From Streptomyces sp. NBC_00457 (GTDB taxonomy: Bacteria; Actinomycetota; Actinomycetes; Streptomycetales; Streptomycetaceae), in assembly GCF_036014015.1 (NCBI RefSeq), contig NZ_CP107905.1:3286001-3350000 (forward strand): a stretch of DNA of 64,000 nucleotides. The letters run 5' to 3'. The notes under the pieces were generated by a model. That model ran no database searches, was not told where the DNA came from, and saw nothing but the letters and a program-made list of their open reading frames with translations. Each line of letters starts with the position of its first letter. The first letter of the stretch is position 1. The translations under genes and the position numbers were made by a program. This document shows positions 53,011 to 60,895 of the stretch, in pieces.

Positions 53011-54050
53011 TTCTTGTACACCCCCTGCTCGCCCATGAGATGGGCCACCTTGTTCGCGGCGAGGACCAGTCCGATGCTGACGACGCCCTTGACGAGTCCG
53101 GCGGCGGCCGCGTAGCCGAAGTCCTGGTTGCGGACACCGTTCCACCACACGAAGGTGTCGAGCACTTCCGCGGCGCCCGGTCCCACCGCGTCGCGTTGCA
53201 GCAGGATCTGCTCGAAGCCGACGGTGAGGGCGTCACCGACGCGCAGCACCAGCAGCAGCGCGATCACCGGCCGCAGCGCGGGCAGGGTGACATGCCACAT
53301 GCGCCGCCAGCGGTTCGCGCCGTCCATCGCGGCGGCCTCGTACAGATCGGGGCTGACAGCGGCCAGCGCGGCGAGGAAGACGATGATCCCCCAGCCGGCG
53401 TCCTTCCACACGGTCTGCGCGGTGACCAGGAACTTGAAGGTCTCCGGGTCGGTCATCACGCTCAGGCCGTCGTAGCCGTGGTCGCGCAGCAGGGTCGACA
53501 GCAGCCCGGCGCCGCCGAGCAGCTGCTGGAAGACGGCGATGACCAGCACCCAGGAGAAGAAGTGCGGCAGATAGAGAACGGCCTGCGCGATCGCCCGCAC
53601 CCGCGGCCTGACCACGCTGTTGATGAGCAGCGCGAGCAGGACCGGTATCGGGAAGAACAGCACGAGCTGCAGGAAGAACAGCACCAGCGTGTTCTCGAGC
53701 GCCTGCCAGAAGGCGGAGTCCTCGAAGATCCGCTGGAAGTTCTCCACTCCCACCCATGGGCTGTTCAGGATGGAGACGATGCCGTTCTCGCTGATGTAGG
53801 GGTCGTAGTCCTGGAAGGCGACCACGTTGCCGAGAATCGGCACGTAGTTGAAGAGCAGGACCAGGACGACCGCCGGCAGCGTCATCAGCAGCAGGACGCG
53901 ATCGCGCCGGAACCTCAGTCGCAGGCTCAGCTTGTCCGGAGGGCGTTTCCCCGGTGAGCCGGTGGATCCGGTGGTGCCGCCGGACTCCACCGGGGTCTTC
54001 GCCGTCGTGTCGGCCTCGGCCCTGCTCCGAGGCACCGTGCTGTGGGACAC
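53007..54050 (-). CDS. ABC sugar permease, MalF/LplB type
   Basis: Membrane protein of 347 aa with a polar N-terminus (1-45) and six transmembrane helices beginning VLLLMTLPAVVLVLLFNYVP. The EAA loop reads EAAAMDGANRWRRMWHVTLPALRP. LplB-type features include NYVPILGNVVAFQDYDPY. It starts 27 bases after the binding-protein gene and overlaps the next permease by four bases, so the three are one transport operon. Confidence 0.93.
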   Translation of the reverse strand: MSHSTVPRSRAEADTTAKTPVESGGTTGSTGSPGKRPPDKLSLRLRFRRDRVLLLMTLPAVVLVLLFNYVPILGNVVAFQDYDPYISENGIVSILNSPWVGVENFQRIFEDSAFWQALENTLVLFFLQLVLFFPIPVLLALLINSVVRPRVRAIAQAVLYLPHFFSWVLVIAVFQQLLGGAGLLSTLLRDHGYDGLSVMTDPETFKFLVTAQTVWKDAGWGIIVFLAALAAVSPDLYEAAAMDGANRWRRMWHVTLPALRPVIALLLVLRVGDALTVGFEQILLQRDAVGPGAAEVLDTFVWWNGVRNQDFGYAAAAGLVKGVVSIGLVLAANKVAHLMGEQGVYKK

Positions 54051-54077
54051 GGCCGTTCTCCTTGCCTCGGTGCCCGG

Positions 54078-55769
54078 TCAGTTGGCCGCGGAGCCGTTCT
54101 CGTCGAGGATCTGCTGGTACCAGTCGCGCAGCCGGTCGCCGCCCTTGCTCTTCCAGTCGGAGACCCACTGCTGCATGTCGCTGATCTTCTTGCGGCCGCG
54201 GACGACGTCGTCCTCCATCTGCTCCATGTCGTTGGTGAGGTTGGTGAAGCGGTTGGGCTCGGTGATCTGCATGCCCCAGAAGGAGGACTTCCTGGTGAAG
54301 GCACCCATCCGCTGCTGCCACTCGACCTGGCCCTTGGCGACCGCGGGAAAGTCGGGGTGCGCGGTGGTCGCGGCCGGGCTCGCCACCATGACGTAGGCGT
54401 TCATCACTTCGATGTTGCCCTGGTCGGTCTTGGTGGGGACGCCGTCCTTGACGGTGTAGTGGGTGCCCTCCACCCCGTAGTTGGTCATCATGTACTCCTT
54501 GGTGCCGTACGGCGCCGCGGTGACGTTCGCGACGGCGAGCACGTCGCGGATGACCGACTCGGAGGCCTTCTTGTTGACGAAGGCGAAGATGCCGGCGGGC
54601 TGTTCGGCCCACATGGTGGGGTTGCCGCCGTCGTGGCCCCACACGTCCATGCCCCAGACCTTGAACTCCGGGTTCTGGGCGGCCTGTTCGGCGGTGCGGC
54701 CGTACCACTGCGAGATGTTGTTGGGGTAGATGAGGAACTCGCCCGCGGCAAACTTGGGCCCCGGGTCGGGGGCGTTCTTGCCCAACTTGGAGTCGGGGTG
54801 GACGACGCCCGCCTCGAAGAGCTTGCGGGACCACTCCAGCGCTTCGAGGTACTCCTCGGTCTCGATGCGGTAGACCAGCTTGCCGTCGACCAGGTTCCAG
54901 CCGAGCGGCTTCTCGCTGCCGGAGAGCACGCCGAAGGCCTGGAAGGCGGTCCACTTCATGTCGAGGCACGCCCAGCGCTTGGCCTTGGCGTTGGTGATGT
55001 CCTTGGCCAGGGCCATGAACTCGTCGCAGGACTTGGGTACTTCGTAGCCCTCTTTGTCGAAGATGTCCTGGCGGTACAGGGGCACGATGCTGGGCGCCCA
55101 CGGGGACGGCATCGGCAGACCGAGCAGCTTGCCGCCGAAGATGGAGCGCTGCCAGGCGTCCGTGGGGATCGCCGCGAGGTTGGGGTAGTCCTTGACCGCG
55201 TCGCCGGAGAGGTAGGGGCCGAGGTCGGCGAACTTGCTGATGATGGCGCTGGGTATCTTGCCGCCCATGTTCCAGCCGGGGACCACCACGACGTCCGGGA
55301 TGTCGCTGGAGGCGAGCACCGCGCCGAGCTTCTGGTCGTAGGTGTTGCCGTCCTGGTTCTGCCACTGGACGTCGACACCGATCAGGCTGTTCATCCCCGA
55401 GTAGTAGGGGTTGTTGCCCTTCGGCGGCGAGCCCCAGAACGGCGACATGATGGTGACCTTGGAGCCCTTGCCGAGCTTCTTCGGGACCGAGGTCTTGAGC
55501 CCCGCGAGGTCCAGCTTGCTGGTGAAGCCGATCGAGGAGCCGTTCTTGGCGGGGATGTCCGGCACCACGACGTTGCTGGCGACGTAGGCAGGCAGGATCT
55601 TCTTCGCGTCCTTGCCCGACGTGGTCCCCTCCCGCGACCCGCTCTCCGACCCGCCGCACGCGGCGAGCAGCGGCATCCCTCCACCCACCGCCACAGCGGC
55701 GACCGCCGTGTTGGCGAGGAAGGTTCTCCGGCTGGGGGCAGCGGAGGAGGAAGCGGCGTTCGGCGTCAT
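54078..55769 (-). CDS. Extracellular oligosaccharide-binding lipoprotein (LplA/YtcQ type)
   Basis: Protein of 563 aa. The N-terminus combines a twin-arginine motif (SRRTFLAN) with a hydrophobic stretch and the lipobox PLLAACGG, so it is probably a Tat-exported lipoprotein. The rest is a large family-1 solute-binding protein of the ~500-aa LplA/LipO type, which binds oligosaccharides. AAGGG lies 8 bases upstream of the ATG. First gene of the minus-strand operon continuing to two permeases, GH42, GH95 and GH12. A LacI operator lies at 55848-55861, 79 bases before the start. Confidence 0.93.
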   Translation of the reverse strand: MTPNAASSSAAPSRRTFLANTAVAAVAVGGGMPLLAACGGSESGSREGTTSGKDAKKILPAYVASNVVVPDIPAKNGSSIGFTSKLDLAGLKTSVPKKLGKGSKVTIMSPFWGSPPKGNNPYYSGMNSLIGVDVQWQNQDGNTYDQKLGAVLASSDIPDVVVVPGWNMGGKIPSAIISKFADLGPYLSGDAVKDYPNLAAIPTDAWQRSIFGGKLLGLPMPSPWAPSIVPLYRQDIFDKEGYEVPKSCDEFMALAKDITNAKAKRWACLDMKWTAFQAFGVLSGSEKPLGWNLVDGKLVYRIETEEYLEALEWSRKLFEAGVVHPDSKLGKNAPDPGPKFAAGEFLIYPNNISQWYGRTAEQAAQNPEFKVWGMDVWGHDGGNPTMWAEQPAGIFAFVNKKASESVIRDVLAVANVTAAPYGTKEYMMTNYGVEGTHYTVKDGVPTKTDQGNIEVMNAYVMVASPAATTAHPDFPAVAKGQVEWQQRMGAFTRKSSFWGMQITEPNRFTNLTNDMEQMEDDVVRGRKKISDMQQWVSDWKSKGGDRLRDWYQQILDENGSAAN

Positions 55770-55847
55770 TGCGTCAACCCTTCATGGCGCACCAGGACAC
55801 CCGGCGGGGGCCGTCGGCTGCGGTGTCTTGAGTGGAACTGGCTGTAG

Positions 55848-55861
55848 TCGAAGCGCTTCGA
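55848..55861. promoter_or_regulatory. LacI-family operator before the transporter operon
   Basis: TCGAAGCGCTTCGA, a perfect palindrome with the same core as the sites near the LacI gene. It lies 79 bases upstream of the binding-protein start. Confidence 0.85.
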
Positions 55862-55978
55862 TGTTGCTGTGAGGTTAAGTGAACCCCCAGGGGTGCACAA
55901 GGGTCGCTTCCAAGATTCCTCCGGCGCTCTATGACCGACCTTTTGTTATGCACCGCTTGAACTGACAGTGTTGATGTC

Positions 55979-56008
55979 TTGACACCCGGCCTTGCGTCGA
56001 ACCAGCAT
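55979..56008 (+). promoter_or_regulatory. Possible GH3 promoter
   Basis: TTGACA at 55979-55984 matches the -35 consensus. A weak -10-like CAGCAT lies at 56003-56008, 18 bases on, touching the operator at 56008-56021. The layout suits repression by blocking the polymerase. The -10 match is only 3 of 6. Confidence 0.4.
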
Positions 56009-56021
56009 CGAAGCGCTTCGA
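56008..56021. promoter_or_regulatory. LacI-family operator before the GH3 gene
   Basis: TCGAAGCGCTTCGA, identical to the site at 55848-55861, with centres 160 bases apart in the same divergent gap. It ends 36 bases before the GH3 start. Confidence 0.85.
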
Positions 56022-56057
56022 AAGAGCCGAGCCGATCCATCGCAAGGGGTTCCCCAC

Positions 56058-58877
56058 GTGACCGCACACACGCCGCACACGCCGCCTTTTCGCGATCCGC
56101 GGCTGCCCGTCGCGAAGCGCATCGACGACCTGCTGTCGCGGCTGACCCGGGATGAGAAGACCGGATTCCTGCACCAGTTCGCCCCCGCCGTGGAACGGCT
56201 CGGCGTCGCCGCCTTCCGCACCGGCCAGGAGGCGCTGCACGGCGTGGCGTGGATGGGCCCCGCGACGGTGTTCCCGCAGGCGGTGGGCCTGGGCGCGACC
56301 TGGAACCCGGATCTCGTACGACGGGTCGGCGACGCCGTGTCCAAGGAGATCCGGGCGATGCGCGTCCGCGACGACCGCGTGGGCCTGAACGTCTGGTCCC
56401 CGACCGTCAACCTCCTGCGCCACCCCCTGTGGGGACGCAACGAGGAGGGCTACTCCGAGGACCCGAAGCTCACCTCCGCCATCGCCACCGCGTACACGCA
56501 CGGCCTGCGCGGCGACCACCCGACGTACTGGCGCACGGCCCCGGTCCTCAAGCACTGGCTCGCCCACAACAACGAGACGGACCGCGCCGTCGCCTCGTCC
56601 TCCGTCCGCCCGCGCGTCCTGCACGAGTACGACCTGCGCGCCTTCCGCGAAACCGTGGAGGCGGGCGCGGTCGCCGGGGTGATGCCGGCGTACAACCTGG
56701 TCAACGGCCGTCCGAACCACGTCTCGCCGTACCTGCGCGAGCATCTGCGCACCTGGAGCGAGGACGAGCTGCTGGTCTGCTCGGACGCGGGCGCGCCGTC
56801 CAACCTGGTCGACCACGAGCACTACTTCGACACCCACGAGGAGGCGACCGCCGCCGCGCTCCTCGCCGGCGTCGACAGCTTCACCGACCACGGCACGGAC
56901 AGCTCGCAGATCGTCGCGCGTGTCCAAGTCGCCCTGGACCAGGGCCTGTTGACGGAGGCCGACCTCGACGCGGCGGTCCGCCGCCAGCTCTCGGTCCGTT
57001 TCCGGCTCGGCGAGTTCGACGCGTACGACGAGACCGGCGCCTTCGACACCCCGGAGCACCGGGCACTCGCGCAGGAGGCGGCCGAGCAGGCGATCGTCCT
57101 GCTCAAGAACGACGACCTGCTCCCCCTCGCCCCCGACACCCGCCTCGCCGTCGTCGGCCTGCTCGCCGACGAGTGCAAGCTCGACTGGTACAGCGGCACG
57201 CTCCTGCACCGCTCGACACCGCTGGAGGGCCTGTACGAGCGGTTCGGCGCCGAGCGGGTGGAGTTCGCGGAGGGGGTGGACCGCGTACGGCTGCGCACGT
57301 CCGACGGTTCCTACCTGTACGTTCCCCCCGCGGACGGCGTCGACGAAGTCCGCGGCGCCGAGGGTGCGCTGGACCCCGCGCTGCTCGCGGGCCGTACGGA
57401 CCTCCCGCCGCTCACCACCGACGCCACCGGCACCGAACTCGCCCTCGTCGACTGGGGCGAGGACGTCCTGACCCTGCGCGCCCCCGACGGGCGTTACCTG
57501 TCGGTCGCCGACGACGGCCGCGTACGGGCCTCCGCCGACCAGCCCGGAGGCTGGGTCGTCCAGGAGACGTTCCGGCTGGAACCGCATGAGAACGGACACC
57601 TCCTCAGGCACATCGGTACCGGTCGCCACGTCTCTGTCGCCGCCGACGGGGTGAAGGTTGCCGAGGAGAACCCGGAGATCTTCCGGCTGGAGATCGTCGA
57701 GCGCGGCGAGGACGCGGTGGCGCGCGTCGCCGCGCAGGCGGACGTGGTCCTGGTCGTCGCGGGCAACGACCCGCACATCAACGGCCGCGAGACCGAGGAC
57801 CGTACGACGCTGCGCCTGCCCGGCCACCAGGAGCGGCTGCTGCGCGCGGCCCGTACCGCGAACCCCGCCACGGTGCTGACCCTGGTCTCCGCCTACCCGT
57901 ACGCGGTCGACACGGCCGCCCTCCCCGCCGTCCTGTGGACCGCACACGGCGGCCAGGCGGCCGGCACCGCCCTGGCCCGGGTCCTCGCCGGTGACGTCTC
58001 CCCCGCGGGCCGCCTCCCGCAGACCTGGTACGCCGACGACGCCGACCTCCCCGACCTGCTCGACTACGACGTCATCGGCTCCCGTCAGACCTACCTCTAC
58101 TTCGAGGGCACGCCCCTGTTCCCCTTCGGCCACGGCCTGTCGTACGCGTCCTTCACGTACGCCGATCTGTCGGTCCGGGTGGAGGGCGAGACGGCGCATG
58201 TCTCCTTCAGCGTCACCAACACCGGTGATGTGACCGCCGACGAGGTCGCCCAGCTCTACACCCGCGCCGTGGACCCGTCGGTCCCGCGCCCGCGCCGCGA
58301 GCTGGTGGCCCACCGCCGCATCACGCTCACCCCGGGTTCGACCGAGCAGCTGACCTTCGAACTCCCGCTGTCCGCCTTCGAGTTCTGGGACGTCGCGCAC
58401 GGGAAGTGGCGGCGCGAGCCGGGCCCGTACGACGTATGCGTCGGCGCGTCCAGCGAGGACGTCCGCCTGCGGACGACCCTCGTCCTCGACGGCGAGCCGG
58501 CCGGGCCCCGCCCGGTCGCCCGACGCGGCCTGGACGCGGCCGACTTCGACGAGCAGAGCGGATCGATGATCGTCGACCTTACGAAGGCGGCGGGCGACGC
58601 GGTGACGCCCGCGGGCAGCTCAGCGGCCGAACTCGTCTACCGTGCCTGCGACTTCGGGACGGGTGTCACGCAGGTGAGTGCGACGGTGGCGGGCGTGGGC
58701 GCGGTGGAGGTGTCGCTGGACGGCGGCCCCGCACTGGCGGCCCTGGAGGCTGTCGCGGGATCGGGCCCGTACGACTACACCACCCTCAGCGCCGATTTCC
58801 ATGGCGCAGGCGTGCACGACGTGTACCTCAGACTGCGCGGCCCGCTGCGGCTCGCGCATGTCGGCTTCTCCGGTTGA
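56058..58877 (+). CDS. Glycoside hydrolase family 3 enzyme with inserted beta-trefoil and C-terminal CBM-like domain
   Basis: Protein of 939 aa. The GTG at 56058 has AAGGGG 8 bases upstream. The GH3 N-domain (about 15-320) carries the nucleophile Asp243 in LLVCSDAGAPS and the substrate-site KHW. The C-domain starts near 340 (AAEQAIVLLKNDDLLPL) and is interrupted at about 408-548 by a fascin/ricin-like beta-trefoil (RLRTSDGSYLYV, TLRAPDGRYLSV, RHIGTGRHVSV). It resumes at DVVLVVAGNDPHINGRETEDR. An FnIII-like domain (about 690-800) and a CBM6-like region (about 815-939) follow. It has no signal peptide. Likely a beta-glucosidase or beta-xylosidase acting on imported backbone fragments. Controlled by the adjacent operator. 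Confidence 0.9.
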   Translation: MTAHTPHTPPFRDPRLPVAKRIDDLLSRLTRDEKTGFLHQFAPAVERLGVAAFRTGQEALHGVAWMGPATVFPQAVGLGATWNPDLVRRVGDAVSKEIRAMRVRDDRVGLNVWSPTVNLLRHPLWGRNEEGYSEDPKLTSAIATAYTHGLRGDHPTYWRTAPVLKHWLAHNNETDRAVASSSVRPRVLHEYDLRAFRETVEAGAVAGVMPAYNLVNGRPNHVSPYLREHLRTWSEDELLVCSDAGAPSNLVDHEHYFDTHEEATAAALLAGVDSFTDHGTDSSQIVARVQVALDQGLLTEADLDAAVRRQLSVRFRLGEFDAYDETGAFDTPEHRALAQEAAEQAIVLLKNDDLLPLAPDTRLAVVGLLADECKLDWYSGTLLHRSTPLEGLYERFGAERVEFAEGVDRVRLRTSDGSYLYVPPADGVDEVRGAEGALDPALLAGRTDLPPLTTDATGTELALVDWGEDVLTLRAPDGRYLSVADDGRVRASADQPGGWVVQETFRLEPHENGHLLRHIGTGRHVSVAADGVKVAEENPEIFRLEIVERGEDAVARVAAQADVVLVVAGNDPHINGRETEDRTTLRLPGHQERLLRAARTANPATVLTLVSAYPYAVDTAALPAVLWTAHGGQAAGTALARVLAGDVSPAGRLPQTWYADDADLPDLLDYDVIGSRQTYLYFEGTPLFPFGHGLSYASFTYADLSVRVEGETAHVSFSVTNTGDVTADEVAQLYTRAVDPSVPRPRRELVAHRRITLTPGSTEQLTFELPLSAFEFWDVAHGKWRREPGPYDVCVGASSEDVRLRTTLVLDGEPAGPRPVARRGLDAADFDEQSGSMIVDLTKAAGDAVTPAGSSAAELVYRACDFGTGVTQVSATVAGVGAVEVSLDGGPALAALEAVAGSGPYDYTTLSADFHGAGVHDVYLRLRGPLRLAHVGFSG

Positions 58878-58902
58878 GGGTCCGGAGCAGGCCGGCACAG
58901 AG

Positions 58903-58942
58903 AAGGGGTCCGGCACCGGAAGGCATCGGTGCCGGACCCCTT
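58903..58942. terminator. Bidirectional terminator between GH3 and aldehyde dehydrogenase
   Basis: AAGGGGTCCGGCACCG (58903-58918) pairs perfectly with CGGTGCCGGACCCCTT (58927-58942), 16 bp with an 8-nt loop, between convergent genes. Confidence 0.9.
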
Positions 58943-58974
58943 CGGGCAGTCTATATGAAAATGGTTCCCATGAG

Positions 58975-60420
58975 CTAGAGGGCGAGCCCCGTGAGCACCA
59001 GCACCCGCTCGTAGGTGTAGTCGTCCATCGCGAACTTCACGCCCTCACGGCCCACACCGGACTGCTTGGCTCCGCCGTACGGCATCTGGTCGGCGCGGTA
59101 GGACGGCACGTCACCGATGACGACACCGCCCACCTCCAGGGCGCGGTGGGCCCGGAAGGCGGCCTGCAGGTCATGGGTGAAGACGCCCGCCTGGAGGCCG
59201 TACTTGGAGTCGTTGGCGGCGGCGAAGGCCTCGGCCTCCCCCTCGACCCTCTGCACGGTGAGGACCGGCCCGAAGACCTCCTCGCAGGAGATCGTCGTGT
59301 CGGCCGGTACGTCGGTGAGGACGGTCGGCGCGTACGAGGCGCCGTCGCGCTTGCCACCGGTGAGGAGCGTGGCACCGGCGTCGACGGCCTCCCGCACCCA
59401 GGCCTCCACCCGCTTGGCGGCGTCCTCGCTGACCAGCGGGCCGACGTCGGTCGTGTCGTCGCTCGGGTCGCCGGTGACCTGGGCCTCGACGGCGGCGACG
59501 ATACGCGGGAGCAGGCGGTCGTAGACGGACGCGTCGGCGATGACCCGCTGCACGGAGATGCAGGACTGGCCGCCCTGGTAGTTCGAGAACGTGGCGATGC
59601 GGGTGGCCGCCCAGTCGAGGTCCGCGTCGGAGGCGTAGTCACCGAGCACCACGGCCGCACCGTTTCCGCCCAGCTCCAGCGTGCAGTGCTTGCGCGGCAC
59701 CGAGTCCATGATCGCGTAACCGACCTTCTCGGAACCCGTGAAGGAGATCACCGGCAGCCGCTCGTCCTGGACGAGGGCGGGCATACGGTCGTTGGAGACC
59801 GGGAGGATCGACCAGGACCCGGCGGGCAGCTCCGTCTCGGCGAGCAACTCGCCGATGACCAGGCCGGAGAGCGGGGTCGCCGGGGCCGGCTTCAGGATGA
59901 TCGGCACACCTGCCGCGATCGCCGGGGCGATCTTGTGGGCGCAGAGGTTCAGCGGGAAGTTGAAAGGCGCGATACCGAGGACGACCCCCTTGGGGAAGCG
60001 GCGGGTGAGGGCGAGCCGCCCCTGCCCGCCGAGGTCGGTGTCGAGACGCTGCGCCTCTCCCCCGTTGAACCGCCGGGCCTCCTCAGCGGCGAACCGGAAC
60101 ACCGACACCGCCCGGCCCACCTCGCCCCGGGCCCACTTGATCGGCTTGCCGTTCTCCGCGGAGATCAGCCGCGCGATCTCCTCGGTCCGCTCGACGAGAC
60201 GCCGGCTGACGTGATCGAGGGCGGCGGCGCGGACGTGCGCCGGCGTCGCGGCGAACTCGTCCCGCACGGCATACGCGGCGGCGACGGCCTCCTCGACCTG
60301 CGCGTCACTCGGCACGGCAACCTTGCCTACGGTCCGGCCGTCCCACGGCGAGGTGACATCAAAACCGGCCTCGCCGGTGACCTGCCGGCCGGCGAGCCAG
60401 AAGGCGTGGGTGGAAGTCAT
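58975..60420 (-). CDS. Aldehyde dehydrogenase family protein
   Basis: NAD(P)-dependent enzyme of 481 aa. The catalytic Cys287 lies in GGQSCISVQR, and the general base Glu249 in LELGGNGAAVV. The nucleotide-binding region contains GIAPFNFPLNL, ILKPAPATPLSG and FTGSEKVGY. The C-terminal PYGGAKQSGVGREG is typical. It belongs to the glyceraldehyde-3-phosphate (non-phosphorylating)/succinate-semialdehyde-like branch; the substrate is unknown. A PucR-type regulator gene lies upstream on the same strand. In Streptomyces such regulators often accompany amine or GABA catabolism, which is a hint only. Confidence 0.93.
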   Translation of the reverse strand: MTSTHAFWLAGRQVTGEAGFDVTSPWDGRTVGKVAVPSDAQVEEAVAAAYAVRDEFAATPAHVRAAALDHVSRRLVERTEEIARLISAENGKPIKWARGEVGRAVSVFRFAAEEARRFNGGEAQRLDTDLGGQGRLALTRRFPKGVVLGIAPFNFPLNLCAHKIAPAIAAGVPIILKPAPATPLSGLVIGELLAETELPAGSWSILPVSNDRMPALVQDERLPVISFTGSEKVGYAIMDSVPRKHCTLELGGNGAAVVLGDYASDADLDWAATRIATFSNYQGGQSCISVQRVIADASVYDRLLPRIVAAVEAQVTGDPSDDTTDVGPLVSEDAAKRVEAWVREAVDAGATLLTGGKRDGASYAPTVLTDVPADTTISCEEVFGPVLTVQRVEGEAEAFAAANDSKYGLQAGVFTHDLQAAFRAHRALEVGGVVIGDVPSYRADQMPYGGAKQSGVGREGVKFAMDDYTYERVLVLTGLAL

Positions 60421-60549
60421 GTCCCGGCCCTTCCGCGTTGGGGGTGTGCGATGGCTTTCGGGTCCACGGTAGGGGTGGGGAGGGGAGGAGGTGTTTGTCC
60501 GGTGCGGAGTGATGAGGAGTGGGCGCGCGCCGGTTTGGCGGAGTGGGAT

Positions 60550-60682
60550 TTCGCCCCCGCCGCCCCTACCCGTCCCATCCTGAAGGGGCTCCGCCCCTTC
60601 GACCCCGCCAGGGGGCTACGCCCCCTGGGCCCCCGCGGGGCTCCGCCCCTGCACCCCGCTCCTCAAACGCCGGAGGGGCTGA
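60550..60682. repeat. Dispersed repeat family C, forward copy
   Basis: Starts TTCGCCCCCGCCGCCCCTAC and continues as in 17853-17977 for about 60 bases, then has an extra GC-rich unit before CTCAAACGCCGGAGGGGCTG. Confidence 0.88.
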
Positions 60683-60703
60683 TTTTTCAGCCCCTCCGGC
60701 GTT
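60666..60703. terminator. 17-bp hairpin with T loop
   Basis: AACGCCGGAGGGGCTGA (60666-60682) and TCAGCCCCTCCGGCGTT (60687-60703) form a perfect stem with a TTTT loop. It could terminate transcripts from the PucR gene entering from the right. Confidence 0.7.
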
Positions 60704-60779
60704 CGAACACGAGAACCGCCATCCCCAACCCCCACCCACCCGCTGAGGGCCCGCGCTTCTCAGCACCGGTGCGTGCATT

Positions 60780-60881
60780 TCAGCCCGTCCGGCGTTTGAG
60801 GACGAGGCCGTTCAGGCCGAAGCGGGGGTCTGGGGGCGGCAGCCCCCAGGGATGGGACGGGTAGGGGCGGCGGGGGCGAAC
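60780..60881. repeat. Dispersed repeat family C, inverted copy
   Basis: Runs from CAGCCCGTCCGGCGTTTGAG to GGATGGGACGGGTAGGGGCG and CGGGGGC, the reverse complement of the family C ends. Together with 60550-60682 it forms a long imperfect inverted repeat around about 100 bases. Confidence 0.88.
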
Positions 60882-60895
60882 AAACCCGGCGGCCA

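Larger units (their letters stand above)
60421..60895. other. 475-bp repeat-filled intergenic region
   Basis: This gap between aldehyde dehydrogenase and the PucR gene consists mainly of two oppositely oriented copies of repeat family C and one hairpin. I see no gene. The promoter of the aldehyde dehydrogenase gene should lie near 60421-60540. Confidence 0.7.

Noticed and set aside
53233-55659. 808-codon minus-strand frame over the binding protein and permease
   Set aside because: It is a shifted frame of the real genes on the same strand, rich in Arg and Gln, without family sequence.
55929-58400. 823-codon minus-strand frame opposite GH3
   Set aside because: Val/Arg/Glu-rich antisense shadow; the GH3 frame has clear catalytic motifs.
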